A stretch of 64,000 nt of DNA from JAAYPI01 sp963668615 (lineage in GTDB: Bacteria; Bacteroidota; Bacteroidia; Bacteroidales; Paludibacteraceae), in NCBI GenBank assembly GCA_963668615.2, contig CAXXCL010000003.1:62001-126000 (forward strand), in the 5' to 3' direction. Within the stretch, counting starts at the first letter, position 1, and every line of letters starts with the position of its first letter. A program made the position numbers and the translations under genes. Positions 35,595 to 44,774 of this stretch are shown in pieces. Below the pieces are notes generated by a model. That model made no database searches. It was given only the letters and a program-made list of their open reading frames with translations, and was not told the origin of the DNA.

Positions 35595-36152
35595 ATGGTC
35601 TATAGATTTATTCTTATTTCTGATGAAGTAGATGACTTCATGCGTGAAATTATGATTGATTCAGAAGCAAGTTTTTTTGATTTTCACGAAGCAATTCTTA
35701 ACTCAGTAAATTATACGAAGGATCTTATGACTTCTTTTTTCTTATGCAACGATCATTGGGAAAAAGAGCAAGAAATTACGTTGGTTGAAATGAATACGGG
35801 TTCGGAATACGACAACTACATAATGGAGGATATTAGTCTTGACGAATTCATTTCTGAAGAAAAGCAGAAGCTGTTATATGTATTTGATTATGTGTCAGAT
35901 AGAGTTTTTTTCATAGAATTAAAAGAAATTATTCCGGGGAAAAACATGAATGCTCCTGTATGTTCGAATAAAAAAGGAACTCCTCCCGAACAATTCCAAA
36001 TAGAATCATTTGACGTTGAAAAACCCGTTGCTGCAAATGCACCTATAATTGATGAAAACTTTTATGGAGACGAGGATTTTGACATTGAGGAATTGGATGA
36101 AGAGAGCTTTAGTGACATGGACTTTAGTGAAGATTTTGAAAATTTGAAATGA
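35595..36152 (+). CDS. Plasmid pRiA4b ORF-3-like protein with acidic tail
   Basis: A 185-residue cytosolic protein. The first 120 residues follow the pRiA4b ORF-3-like pattern (MVYRFILISDEVDDFMREI..., then FFDFHEAILNSV near 28-39 and FFLCNDHWEKEQEITL near 49-64). The C-terminal 35 residues are strongly acidic (GDEDFDIEELDEESF). No catalytic residues are obvious and its function is unknown. It overlaps miaA by four bases (ATGA), so the two are translationally coupled; the same pairing occurs in other Bacteroidales as far as I recall. Confidence 0.8.
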   Translation: MVYRFILISDEVDDFMREIMIDSEASFFDFHEAILNSVNYTKDLMTSFFLCNDHWEKEQEITLVEMNTGSEYDNYIMEDISLDEFISEEKQKLLYVFDYVSDRVFFIELKEIIPGKNMNAPVCSNKKGTPPEQFQIESFDVEKPVAANAPIIDENFYGDEDFDIEELDEESFSDMDFSEDFENLK

Positions 36153-37051
36153 AACACTTAATAGTAGTTCTCGGACCAACGGGAGTCGGGAAAACTGCTT
36201 TAAGTCTTACCTTGGCTAAGAAGTTCTCAACTCCTGTTATTTCCGCTGATTCAAGACAAATATACAAGGGTATAGAAATTGGAACAGCAGCTGCTACTGA
36301 GTCCGAGAGAACTTTAACAGAACACTTATTTGTAGGTATAAAAGAGCTTGGTGAATACTATAGTGCAGGACAATTTGAGCAAGATGTTTTAGAAAAATTG
36401 TCCAATATTTTTGAGCATAATGACTATGCTTTGATGGTTGGTGGTTCCATGATGTACATAGATGCTGTTTGCAATGGGATGGATAATATTCCATATGTAG
36501 ATGGTGAAACAAGAAAAAACGTTGCCGATATATTTCAAAAGCAAGGTCTCGAAGGCATTAGAAACTTATTACAACTCCTTGATTCAGAACATTACAAAAG
36601 GATCGATTTAAAAAACAAACAGCGCTTAATGCATGCCGTTGAGGTATGTTTAATGACTGGTAAGCCCTACTCTTCTTTTCTCTCAGCATCAAAAAAAGCT
36701 AGAAATTTTCGCATAATTAAGATTGGTTTGAATAGAGAACGGGAAGAACTCTACGAACGAATTAACACAAGAGTTGAAGAAATGTTTGCTTTGGGACTTT
36801 TTGAAGAAGCTAAACAATTTTATCATTTGAAGGATACAAATGCCCTTAACACCGTTGGGTACAAGGAAATATATCAATATATGGATGGCGTTTATTCTGA
36901 TATCGAAACAGTAAAAAAAATGATAAAGCAGAATTCAAGGCATTATGCCAAACGGCAATTGACATGGTTTAGACGAGACTCTGAAATTGTATGGTTTCAC
37001 CCTGACAATATAAATGGAATAATCAGCTATATAGAATCATGCGAAAAATAA
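36149..37051 (+). CDS. miaA: tRNA dimethylallyltransferase
   Basis: A 300-residue enzyme that adds an isopentenyl group to A37 of tRNAs reading UNN codons. Motifs: P-loop GPTGVGKTALS (about 8-18), the catalytic DSRQIYKGIEIGTA (about 34-47), GGSMMYIDAVCNG (about 97-109) and the C-terminal NSRHYAKRQLTWFRRD. The length is typical. Its start overlaps the acidic-tail gene stop. A 214-bp gap of convergent intergenic sequence follows. Confidence 0.97.
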   Translation: MKHLIVVLGPTGVGKTALSLTLAKKFSTPVISADSRQIYKGIEIGTAAATESERTLTEHLFVGIKELGEYYSAGQFEQDVLEKLSNIFEHNDYALMVGGSMMYIDAVCNGMDNIPYVDGETRKNVADIFQKQGLEGIRNLLQLLDSEHYKRIDLKNKQRLMHAVEVCLMTGKPYSSFLSASKKARNFRIIKIGLNREREELYERINTRVEEMFALGLFEEAKQFYHLKDTNALNTVGYKEIYQYMDGVYSDIETVKKMIKQNSRHYAKRQLTWFRRDSEIVWFHPDNINGIISYIESCEK

Positions 37052-37195
37052 CTAATTGCTCGTTTCTTAGCCTTCGAACTTTTATTTTTTTCTCAAATTA
37101 ATTTGACCTTTGAAAAGGTAGGCACTACCTACTAACTTGAAAATAGTTATTAGGAATTAACGTTGCTTACAGCCTTAGCATTAGTATTGACAATG

Positions 37196-37203
37196 CAAAT
37201 ATA
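37196..37203 (-). promoter_or_regulatory. Candidate antisense promoter in the miaA/tlpA convergent gap
   Basis: On the minus strand TATATTTG (-7 type) has a TTTG 17 bases upstream (complement of 37221-37224), slightly tighter than the usual 19-21. It points away from the tlpA-like gene into the gap and towards the 3' end of miaA, where no minus-strand gene exists. A short GTAGG/CCTAC hairpin lies downstream near 37118-37134. It could drive a small or antisense RNA. Confidence 0.25.
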
Positions 37204-37265
37204 GTCGTTGAATTTTAAAACAAAAATGGTAATGTGACAACAGAATTTTCTTCTTTGTAAAAAAA

Positions 37266-38372
37266 TTATTTAAACACATTAGCTAATGCATTTTCCAAAT
37301 CTTGACCCCTTAAATTTATCCCTATAATTTTACCCTCTTTATCAATTAAAACAGAAGAAGGTATAGTAGAAATATTGTATTCCTTTACTATCGGACAACG
37401 CCATCCTTGTAAATTAGAACCATGATTTCCCCATGTTAATTTATCTTCAGCTATTGCATTCAACCAATTTGTTTTGTTGTTATCAAGGGAGACACTAAAA
37501 ATCTCAAAGCCTTTGGAATGATATTTTGCATATGCATTAACCAAATTAGGATTTTCCATACGACAAGGACGACACCAAGATGCCCAAAAATCAATCAATA
37601 CAACCTTACCTTTCAAAGAGCTTAACTCAATAGGTTTTCCTTCCGTATTAGGAATAACAATGGCTGGAGGTATTTTTCCTATTTCGATCGGATTATTTAA
37701 TTTTGCGTTTATTTCTTTTAGTACCTGATTTTCGGAATATGATGGGGTCAACGACTGAGAAATCTTAACAAACAAACTTTTGTGAGTTTCAAAACTTGGT
37801 CCATACTCCAAATAAGCGATAACAGCTGACGAAAGCATTGAACTATTCTGGATCAAAAACAGTTGCAAATTTCTTTGAAAATTCTGATATTCAGCATCGT
37901 AATCTTTTTTAATTGTAACTTTTGCCTCTGCGGTAGTAGCCTCTTTATATTTTTTTTGTGTCTGTTGCAAAAGAGGAAGTGTTTCTCGAACCATATCTTG
38001 GTAAGTTTTGAGTAAATCCATATCCTTTGATCCGGAAGCACTTTCAACCCAAAGAGAACTCGAATCGCAATTAAGAGATAAATTTATATTATCATTTGGA
38101 TGAAGAGTTAATATAATCTGCTGTTTTCCAGAAGTTTCAGTTTGAAAAGCCAATATATAAAATTCAGCCGTTTTCACTTCAGCTGTTATGTTGAATGTAT
38201 TATCGGTAATTATCGCTTGTCCGACCCTCGTTACCTGATTTCCATCAAATAAATTGACCTCCACTGTTTTAAAATTATTATTTCCATTTATTAAACCTTT
38301 AATAAGAGCCGTTTGAGCTGATACTTGAATAGAAATAAAAGATAATGCCAATAAAAAAATTCTTTTCAACAT
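37266..38372 (-). CDS. TlpA-like thiol-disulfide protein with DUF4369-type N terminus
   Basis: A 368-residue exported thioredoxin-fold protein. A signal peptide (about 1-19) is followed by a beta-rich N-terminal domain (about 20-120), a helical spacer and a C-terminal AhpC/TSA-Redoxin domain (about 233-368) with active site FWASWCRPCRMENP (CxxC). Such proteins reduce or oxidise cysteines in the periplasm, often for cytochrome maturation or stress response; the partner is unknown. It is 18 bp downstream of queA on the same strand. Confidence 0.9.
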   Translation of the reverse strand: MLKRIFLLALSFISIQVSAQTALIKGLINGNNNFKTVEVNLFDGNQVTRVGQAIITDNTFNITAEVKTAEFYILAFQTETSGKQQIILTLHPNDNINLSLNCDSSSLWVESASGSKDMDLLKTYQDMVRETLPLLQQTQKKYKEATTAEAKVTIKKDYDAEYQNFQRNLQLFLIQNSSMLSSAVIAYLEYGPSFETHKSLFVKISQSLTPSYSENQVLKEINAKLNNPIEIGKIPPAIVIPNTEGKPIELSSLKGKVVLIDFWASWCRPCRMENPNLVNAYAKYHSKGFEIFSVSLDNNKTNWLNAIAEDKLTWGNHGSNLQGWRCPIVKEYNISTIPSSVLIDKEGKIIGINLRGQDLENALANVFK

Positions 38373-38390
38373 ACGTTTAGTGGTTAAATG

Positions 38391-39605
38391 TTAATCATAA
38401 AATAATAAAGAACTATCGCCATAACTCAAAAATCTAAAATTGTTACTTAAGGCAAATGAATATATCTCTTTCCAATTTCCCCTTACAAATGCTGACACAA
38501 GCAGCAAAAGAGTACTTTTTGGTTGATGAAAATTAGTAACCATCGCATTTACAATCTTAAAATCATATCCCGGAACTATAATTATTTGAGTAGAACATGT
38601 CAATGCCTGCAAATGATTGAGTTCTAAATAATCAAGAATAAAAGCTAAAGATTGAAATGACGTTATTTTCTCCTCTTTTTGATAAGGTTCCCATTGAGAG
38701 ACCGAAAGTACGGAATTATTTTTCGATAAATGCAATCCAATGTAATAAAGAGACTCCAAGGTTCGAACAGAAGTTGTTCCTACAGCAACAATTTGCCCCA
38801 AGTTTTTCTGTACAGCTTGAATAGTTTCTTTTTGAACAGTAATAATTTCCGTATGCATCAGATGGTCTCCAATTTGCTCCGATTTTACAGGTTGAAAAGT
38901 ACCTGCTCCAACGTGCAAAGTCAGTTCACAAAAAGAAATATCAGCAGCTTTCAAGGAAGCAAATTCCCTTTCCGTGAAATGCAAACCCGCTGTTGGTGCT
39001 GCTACAGAACCTTTGATTTTGGAATAGATCGTTTGATAGGTTTGCTTATCACTCTCTTCTGTCTTTCTATTCAAATAGGGAGGTATGGGCAATTCTCCAA
39101 ACGTATCCAAAATATCTGCAAATGTAAGCGTTGGATTATTCCAAGAAAATCTTATATGAAGAGTATTCTCTGTTGCTTCCATTTTTTCTGCAATAAGAAT
39201 TGTTCTCGTACCTTTGATTACATAATCTTTTTGTAGAATATTATCTTTCCATTTCTTTAAATTTCCAACCATACATTTCCACACACAAGATGTTTGTTGC
39301 TGAAAAACAAGTTGATAATCATTAGGAAGTAAAGGTTCTAAACAAAATATCTCAACCAATCCACCCGTCGGTTTTGCAAAAATAATACGAGCTTGTATTA
39401 CTCTTGTATTATTAAAAACCATTAAGGATTTGGGGGGTATGTACCCTGCTATATTTTCAAAATAAGATTTTTCTATATATCCGTTCTTATAAACAAGAAG
39501 TTTCGATTTATCCCTTTCTTTCAGGGGAAATTTAGCTATACATTCATCAGGCAAAGAATAATTATAATCGTCGATTTTTATTTCCTTTGCTGTATTATTC
39601 TCCAT
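38391..39605 (-). CDS. queA: S-adenosylmethionine:tRNA ribosyltransferase-isomerase
   Basis: A 404-residue enzyme that transfers the ribose of SAM to 7-aminomethyl-7-deazaguanine in tRNA to make epoxyqueuosine. Motifs: YNYSLPDECIAKFPLKERDKSKLL (about 14-37, quoted in part), SVAAPTAGLHFTE and LHVGAGTFQPVKSE in the centre, and MVTNFHQPKSTLLLLVSAF near the C terminus. The length is above the 340-360 bacterial norm, as is common in Bacteroidota. I used the ATG at 39605: a TTG six codons upstream lies inside the -7 box. Confidence 0.93.
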   Translation of the reverse strand: MENNTAKEIKIDDYNYSLPDECIAKFPLKERDKSKLLVYKNGYIEKSYFENIAGYIPPKSLMVFNNTRVIQARIIFAKPTGGLVEIFCLEPLLPNDYQLVFQQQTSCVWKCMVGNLKKWKDNILQKDYVIKGTRTILIAEKMEATENTLHIRFSWNNPTLTFADILDTFGELPIPPYLNRKTEESDKQTYQTIYSKIKGSVAAPTAGLHFTEREFASLKAADISFCELTLHVGAGTFQPVKSEQIGDHLMHTEIITVQKETIQAVQKNLGQIVAVGTTSVRTLESLYYIGLHLSKNNSVLSVSQWEPYQKEEKITSFQSLAFILDYLELNHLQALTCSTQIIIVPGYDFKIVNAMVTNFHQPKSTLLLLVSAFVRGNWKEIYSFALSNNFRFLSYGDSSLLFYD

Positions 39606-39620
39606 GTTCAGTTTTTTGTA

Positions 39621-39628
39621 CAAAAATA
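39621..39628 (-). promoter_or_regulatory. -7 box upstream of queA
   Basis: TATTTTTG on the minus strand matches TAnnTTTG and ends 15 bases before the ATG at 39605. It overlaps the alternative TTG codon, which argues for the ATG start and a very short leader. Confidence 0.5.
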
Positions 39629-39729
39629 GAAAACTTTACACAATAAATGTTTATCCGACAATCGTTTTCTGGCAAGATTTTGTACCTTTACGCTATCTAT
39701 AATTAGTTGAAAAGCTAAAACTAAAAATC

Positions 39730-40221
39730 ATGACAACCGTAGGATTACTGTCCGATACGCATGGATACTGGGATGAAAAATACGCCGAATTTTTCGAAAA
39801 ATGTGACGAAATTTGGCATGCAGGAGATATCGGTAACATCGAAATAATTCAAAAGTTAGCTTCAAAGGGGCAGAAAATACGTGCCGTGTATGGTAATATT
39901 GATGGTCAAGACATACGACTACATTTTCCATTGCATAATCGTTTTACAATTGAGAATATATCGGTATGGATAACACACATCGGTGGTTATCCGGGCAAAT
40001 ATAACCAGGTTATAATGAACGATTTGATAAGCAACCCTCCAAAGCTATTCATCTGCGGACACTCACACATAACAAAAGTTATGTATGATAAAAAGCTGAA
40101 TTTATTGCACATGAATCCCGGAGCAGCAGGAAAGGAAGGCTTTCAGCAAGTGCGGACAATTATGAGATTTGCAATAGACAAAAATGATATAAAAGATTTG
40201 GAAATTCTGGAATTGAAATAA
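39730..40221 (+). CDS. YfcE/MJ0936-type metallophosphodiesterase
   Basis: A 163-residue cytosolic calcineurin-fold phosphoesterase. The metal-binding motifs are complete: LLSDTHGYWDE (about 6-16), WHAGDIGN (about 33-40), YGNIDG (about 57-62), ICGHSHITKV (about 113-122) and MNPGAAG. Relatives act on cyclic or model phosphodiesters in vitro; the physiological substrate is unknown. It is divergent from queA with 124 bp between them and convergent with the next gene. Confidence 0.93.
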   Translation: MTTVGLLSDTHGYWDEKYAEFFEKCDEIWHAGDIGNIEIIQKLASKGQKIRAVYGNIDGQDIRLHFPLHNRFTIENISVWITHIGGYPGKYNQVIMNDLISNPPKLFICGHSHITKVMYDKKLNLLHMNPGAAGKEGFQQVRTIMRFAIDKNDIKDLEILELK

Positions 40222-40223
40222 AA

Positions 40224-41522
40224 TTAACGCAACAAATTTACATTACCTTTTTTGACATACTTAACATTGTTGCCATCTGAATCCTTATCCACTCCAGTTG
40301 CTTCTATAAAATAAAAATAAGTGCCTTCAGACGCTTTCGTTCCACCGATGTTTCCATCCCAACCTTTTCCGGGATCTGTCCAATTATATACTAAGCGACC
40401 CCAACGATCATAGACAGCACCACTGAACGTAAGTATTGACTTATAAGCCACTCTGAACTCATCGTTTTTACCATCACCATTGGGAGTAAAGACATTGGGA
40501 ACATCCAACGAAGATTCTAACACATTAATTTTGTAAGATATTTCTGAAGAGCACGTTGCATCTGAATTATAAACTCTCAATCTCAGATAATACGTTTCCG
40601 GTTCTTTAAAAGAATAACGAAAATCTTTATCTGTATAAGACAATTGACACGTTGAAAAATCTGATTCTGTAGACAAACACCACTCAAAATCGTTAGCAGC
40701 AGGCACATTGGGATAACTAAGTATCTCAACTTCTAAAGGAGCAGAGCCACTCAACGTTGTATCTTCAGACTGATCCTTCTGCATTTCATTAGTAGCTGTT
40801 CTTGTCTGAATGGTCACTTTCGGATTAATAGCCGTCGCAAAAGCTTGTAATGTATCCGTTTCTACTGATTGTTCCCTACCAAATTTTTTTGCAAACTGAT
40901 CTCCCGACAATTTATAGGAGGTATTTCCTAATGGAGAGGTCACTTGTATTTGTGATGCCTGAGAAATTACACGAGAAACAGGCTGTGAGACATAGGAACT
41001 TTCAGAAAAATAGGTAGAATCATATTGCAAATCGAACAACCTTGTTACTTCATAAGAAATTGTAGTTTGATCATAGCGTTCAAATTTCATTTTTTCCGCA
41101 GTGATATAAGGAACAAGTTGGATAAAATTGCACTTATCTTCAGTACTTGTATCTATTTTGATGCTGTCTAATTGTACACCGAATTTAGTGTAATCAAAAA
41201 CCCAGACATACTTTTTCTGTCCATCAACTTCCAATTCATAACCTAATGAAGGAGCATCCTGCAAAGGAACAGAAGACATTTTTACTTGATTATCAGTAGC
41301 CAGCGAAGTTAAATTTCCATTAAGGTCATAAAATTTCCAAACAAAATCACTGTTCGTTGATGAAGTATAAGATAGGGTTCCATTAGCCAACCCATCCACA
41401 ACCAAAACAGTGTCTAAATTGCTTTGTAAATATCCTACAGAAGGAACCCCTTGTATGGAAAATTGTGCATAAGATGTTAAGAAAGTGAAACTTATGATAA
41501 TTCCTAATAGTATTTTCTTCAT
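40224..41522 (-). CDS. T9SS type B sorting (gliding-motility-type) protein
   Basis: A 432-residue exported protein. A signal peptide (about 1-19) is followed by a long region of repeated beta strands with no enzymatic motif, PKD/Ig-like at about 240-340, and a C-terminal type B sorting domain (about 342-432) with VPNVFTPNGDGKNDEFRV, YDRWGRLVYNW and GTYFYFIEATG. This domain directs export through the type IX system. It is probably a surface or secreted structural protein. The gene ends two bases from the phosphodiesterase stop (convergent). Confidence 0.9.
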   Translation of the reverse strand: MKKILLGIIISFTFLTSYAQFSIQGVPSVGYLQSNLDTVLVVDGLANGTLSYTSSTNSDFVWKFYDLNGNLTSLATDNQVKMSSVPLQDAPSLGYELEVDGQKKYVWVFDYTKFGVQLDSIKIDTSTEDKCNFIQLVPYITAEKMKFERYDQTTISYEVTRLFDLQYDSTYFSESSYVSQPVSRVISQASQIQVTSPLGNTSYKLSGDQFAKKFGREQSVETDTLQAFATAINPKVTIQTRTATNEMQKDQSEDTTLSGSAPLEVEILSYPNVPAANDFEWCLSTESDFSTCQLSYTDKDFRYSFKEPETYYLRLRVYNSDATCSSEISYKINVLESSLDVPNVFTPNGDGKNDEFRVAYKSILTFSGAVYDRWGRLVYNWTDPGKGWDGNIGGTKASEGTYFYFIEATGVDKDSDGNNVKYVKKGNVNLLR

Positions 41523-41633
41523 TGTGCAGGTAATTGAAAGTACAACAAAATATGGTTGGTAAAGTTAATGATTTTTAGAAAACAGACAAGAGTTTTATTA
41601 TCATAAAAAGGTCTTCGATTTATTGTTTTTTTT

Positions 41634-41641
41634 TATCTTTG
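41634..41641 (+). promoter_or_regulatory. -7 box upstream of the LysM gene
   Basis: TATCTTTG matches TAnnTTTG and lies 32 bases before the start at 41673. It probably drives the long same-strand run that starts here. Confidence 0.5.
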
Positions 41642-41672
41642 CAGTACAGTAATATATTTCAACAAAAATACT

Positions 41673-43571
41673 ATGATTAAGAATAAAAAAAATTGGGTAC
41701 TGCTTATAGTATGTCTTTTTGTATTGTCAACACAGGCAAAAGATTTCGATTACGAAAAAGTAACTGTAAACGGTAAACAGTACTACCTATATAAAGTTGA
41801 AAAAAGCGAAGGCTTTTATTCCATCTCAAATAAATTTGGAGTACAACAGGAAGAAATTACAGAAGCTAATCCGGAAACAAAAAATGGATTAAAAGTCGGA
41901 CAAAAAATAAAAATTCCTGTAGTTTCGGAATCAAAAAATAAAAAAGAAAGCATTATTTCTCATACCGTAACTAAAGGAGAAACGATATTCTCCATATCAA
42001 AAAAATATGGCGTTACAGAAGAATCAATATATAAATTAAATCCTGAATCGAAGCAATTATTGCACGTCGGTTCCATTTTAAAAATAAGTTCTTCTGCATC
42101 AACTATTGACGCCAAAGAAATTTCCCAAAACTCGTTGAAAGCTAAAAAAAAATTACAGGATGATAATGACATGCCCAAAACCACAATTGTCAAATCAGAA
42201 AGTAATAATCCTCAAAAATATAGAGAACATATAGTTAAACGAAAAGAAACACTGTACAGTATATCAAAAGAATACAATGTTAGTGTTGATGATATTATTA
42301 AACTTAATCCATCTGTTTCAAAAGGATTAGAAGTCAAATCTGTTTTACGGATTCCTGAAGAAAAAGCTGAAAAGAAATATCAAGAAGTTACAACGGGTGC
42401 TTTTCAGAAAAAAGAAAAAACAAACGACGAAACAATTCTTGCAACCCAAACTCTTATCACACCAAAAGAACAAGAAAAACAAGAAGAAAAAATTGCGGTT
42501 CCAGAAATCAAACCTACCAACAAAGTAAAAATGGCTATTCTCCTCCCTTTTAATTTAGATGCGGAAGTAAGAGATGCCAACATGAATCGATTTATGGAGT
42601 TTTATGAAGGATCTCTTTTGGCAATTGATTCTTTGAGAAAGACTGGACTTTCTGTAGAAGTGAATACGTTTGACATTGGCAAAACGCAATCTCAACTAAC
42701 CAGTGTGTTGGCAAAACCGGAAATGAAAACCGTAGACATTATTATTGGTCCTGCTTACACCAGTCAAATAGCTTCTATAGGTGAATTTGCAAAAGAGAAC
42801 AAAATAAAGGTAGTCGTTCCTTTTTCGCCGAACATAAAGGAATTAGCAACTAACAAATATATTTTCCAGGTTATTAGCCCACAAGATGATTTAACAGAGC
42901 CTGTCACCAAAGAATTTTGCCGACTTTTTGCCAATAAAAAGATTGTTATTGTAAACCCTAAAAAAGATGATGCTAATGATAAAAAGGATTTTATTACAGC
43001 CCTAAAGAAAAAAATGAATGATGATAAAATGTCATTCACAAGTTTTATTGCAAATACAAATACAACACATAAGATCGATTCCATTGCCAAGGCAGCCAAT
43101 AAAGACATAGTCATCGTAGTGCCCACTACGGACATTATAGCTTTGACACAAATTGGCAATGCGATTGAACAAACACGCCAACCGAACATTAGCGTATTTG
43201 GCTTTCCAGAATGGCACTCTCTACAATTGACAGGTTTGTATAGCAAACCTCTCTATTCTTATACTAATCATTACATCAATTTCAATGCTCCCAAAACAAT
43301 GAAATTCTTTACCGATTTTAGATATAATTTCGGTATATCAAACACTCAGAGTGTACCAAATTATGCTGCACTTGGATACGATCTTTCTTTTTATTTTCTT
43401 AGTTTAATAGAACATTATGGTAAAAACTTTGAAAAAGAAATGAAAAATTCCACCACAGAGTTGCTACAAATGAATTTGATGTTTGAACAAGTATCAGCGA
43501 CTGGAGGCTACATAAACAGAGGTGTTTTTATGCAATCTTTTAATGAATCTGGAATTAACTCGTTAAAATAA
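41673..43571 (+). CDS. LysM domains fused to a type 1 periplasmic-binding-protein fold
   Basis: A 632-residue exported protein. A signal peptide (about 1-22) is followed by three LysM modules (about 35-80, 90-138 and 184-229; for example YSISNKFGVQQEEITEANPE and HTVTKGETIFSISKKYGVTE) that bind peptidoglycan. A charged linker leads to a C-terminal ligand-binding fold (about 285-630) like amino-acid ABC substrate-binding proteins, starting VKMAILLPFN and including VDIIIGPAYTSQIASIGEFA. No transporter genes are near, so the fold may sense or scaffold rather than import. The beta-barrel gene follows directly after the stop. Confidence 0.9.
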   Translation: MIKNKKNWVLLIVCLFVLSTQAKDFDYEKVTVNGKQYYLYKVEKSEGFYSISNKFGVQQEEITEANPETKNGLKVGQKIKIPVVSESKNKKESIISHTVTKGETIFSISKKYGVTEESIYKLNPESKQLLHVGSILKISSSASTIDAKEISQNSLKAKKKLQDDNDMPKTTIVKSESNNPQKYREHIVKRKETLYSISKEYNVSVDDIIKLNPSVSKGLEVKSVLRIPEEKAEKKYQEVTTGAFQKKEKTNDETILATQTLITPKEQEKQEEKIAVPEIKPTNKVKMAILLPFNLDAEVRDANMNRFMEFYEGSLLAIDSLRKTGLSVEVNTFDIGKTQSQLTSVLAKPEMKTVDIIIGPAYTSQIASIGEFAKENKIKVVVPFSPNIKELATNKYIFQVISPQDDLTEPVTKEFCRLFANKKIVIVNPKKDDANDKKDFITALKKKMNDDKMSFTSFIANTNTTHKIDSIAKAANKDIVIVVPTTDIIALTQIGNAIEQTRQPNISVFGFPEWHSLQLTGLYSKPLYSYTNHYINFNAPKTMKFFTDFRYNFGISNTQSVPNYAALGYDLSFYFLSLIEHYGKNFEKEMKNSTTELLQMNLMFEQVSATGGYINRGVFMQSFNESGINSLK

Positions 43572-44225
43572 ATGAAATTAAAAATAGCTTTATGTATTAT
43601 TGCGACGACTATTGCAATGAGTGCTCAATCGCAAAATTCTGAATTTAAAAAAGAATTTTGTGTAGGAGTCAATTTTGGTGCAACATACCCCACGGTAAGT
43701 TTTGACCCGACAGTATCACAGAAATTTAATTATACCTATAATGGAGGACTTTCGTTTCGATACATCACTCAAAAGCATTTCGGATTGCAATGGGAACTAA
43801 ACTACAGTCAAAGAGGATGGACAGAAGCTAATACATCGGATGGAACCTTTAGTAAAAATCTAGATTATGTGGAATTACCTCTACTTACCCATATATATTT
43901 TGGAAAAGAAAAGTCTCGCTTTTTTGTCAATTTAGGACCTAAAATACGTTATCTCATTTCTGAAAAGAGCAATAGCACTTACACAAATCCAACTGCATAC
44001 CAACAAATAACTGCTGTAGAAAATAAATTGGATTATAGTATTTTGGGTGGGTCAGGATTGGAAATAAGAACAAAAAAAGCAGGATGTTTCCAATTAGAAG
44101 CTCGCTATGATTTTGGTTTGGGTGACATCTTTAAAAACAGCAAATCTGACTATTTTGCTCGTTCCAGCAACCAAGCTTTTTCAATTAATTTTGTTTACTT
44201 TTTCAATGTATTAAATTCAAAATAA
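43572..44225 (+). CDS. PorT/OMP_b-brl-type outer-membrane beta-barrel protein
   Basis: A 217-residue protein with a signal peptide (about 1-20) and a small beta-barrel: alternating strands such as KHFGLQWELNYSQRGW and YVELPLLTHIYFG, ending in a strand with terminal aromatic residues (FSINFVYFFNV). This fits the outer-membrane beta-barrel family that includes the T9SS component PorT, but many paralogues have no known role. Its start immediately follows the LysM gene stop, so the two may work together at the envelope. Confidence 0.85.
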   Translation: MKLKIALCIIATTIAMSAQSQNSEFKKEFCVGVNFGATYPTVSFDPTVSQKFNYTYNGGLSFRYITQKHFGLQWELNYSQRGWTEANTSDGTFSKNLDYVELPLLTHIYFGKEKSRFFVNLGPKIRYLISEKSNSTYTNPTAYQQITAVENKLDYSILGGSGLEIRTKKAGCFQLEARYDFGLGDIFKNSKSDYFARSSNQAFSINFVYFFNVLNSK

Positions 44226-44238
44226 AAAGGCAAAAATT

Positions 44239-44769
44239 ATGGTATCCGTATATGAATTACTAAAAAAAAGACGTAGTTGCAGAAAATATCAAGACAAACC
44301 CGTTGAAAAAAAAGATATAGATACGTTACTGAATGCAGCTTTAATGTCTCCATCTTCAAAAAGGGCAAATCCATGGGAATTTATTGCTGTAACAAACAAG
44401 GATATTCTCTCTCAACTAAGTAATTGCAAAGAACATGCTAGTGGTTTTATAGCTGAGGCTCCCCTTGCAATTGTTGTAATTGCTAATACTGAAAAAAGTG
44501 ATGTTTGGGTTGAAGACGCATCTATTGCATCTATTTTGCTGCAACTAACTGCCGAAGATTTGGGTTTAGGAAGTTGCTGGGTGCAAATACGAAACAGAAA
44601 CTCTAAACAAGAAAAAGTTAATTCTGATAAATATGTTAGAAATGTTCTCAACATTCCTGAAGGATATGCTGTCGAATCAATCATAAGTATTGGATATAAA
44701 ATAGAGGAAAGAAAACCTTTTGATGAAGAAAAGCTTCAAAAAGAAAAATTACATTTTGATAAATTTTAA
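44239..44769 (+). CDS. Nitroreductase family protein
   Basis: A 176-residue FMN-dependent oxidoreductase fold: LLKKRRSCRKYQDKPVEKKD (about 6-25), MSPSSKRANPWEFIAVTN (about 41-58), EDLGLGSCWVQIR (about 106-118) and the C-terminal ESIISIGYK. The length is that of the short single-domain subgroup. The electron acceptor is unknown. It lies 13 bp after the beta-barrel gene and six bases before the DUF2520 gene, so it is in the same transcription unit. Confidence 0.92.
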   Translation: MVSVYELLKKRRSCRKYQDKPVEKKDIDTLLNAALMSPSSKRANPWEFIAVTNKDILSQLSNCKEHASGFIAEAPLAIVVIANTEKSDVWVEDASIASILLQLTAEDLGLGSCWVQIRNRNSKQEKVNSDKYVRNVLNIPEGYAVESIISIGYKIEERKPFDEEKLQKEKLHFDKF

Positions 44770-44774
44770 ATTTC

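Noticed and set aside
39606..39623. TTG start of queA six codons upstream
   Set aside because: The TTG overlaps the TATTTTTG -7 box, so it would not be transcribed; the ATG at 39605 is used.
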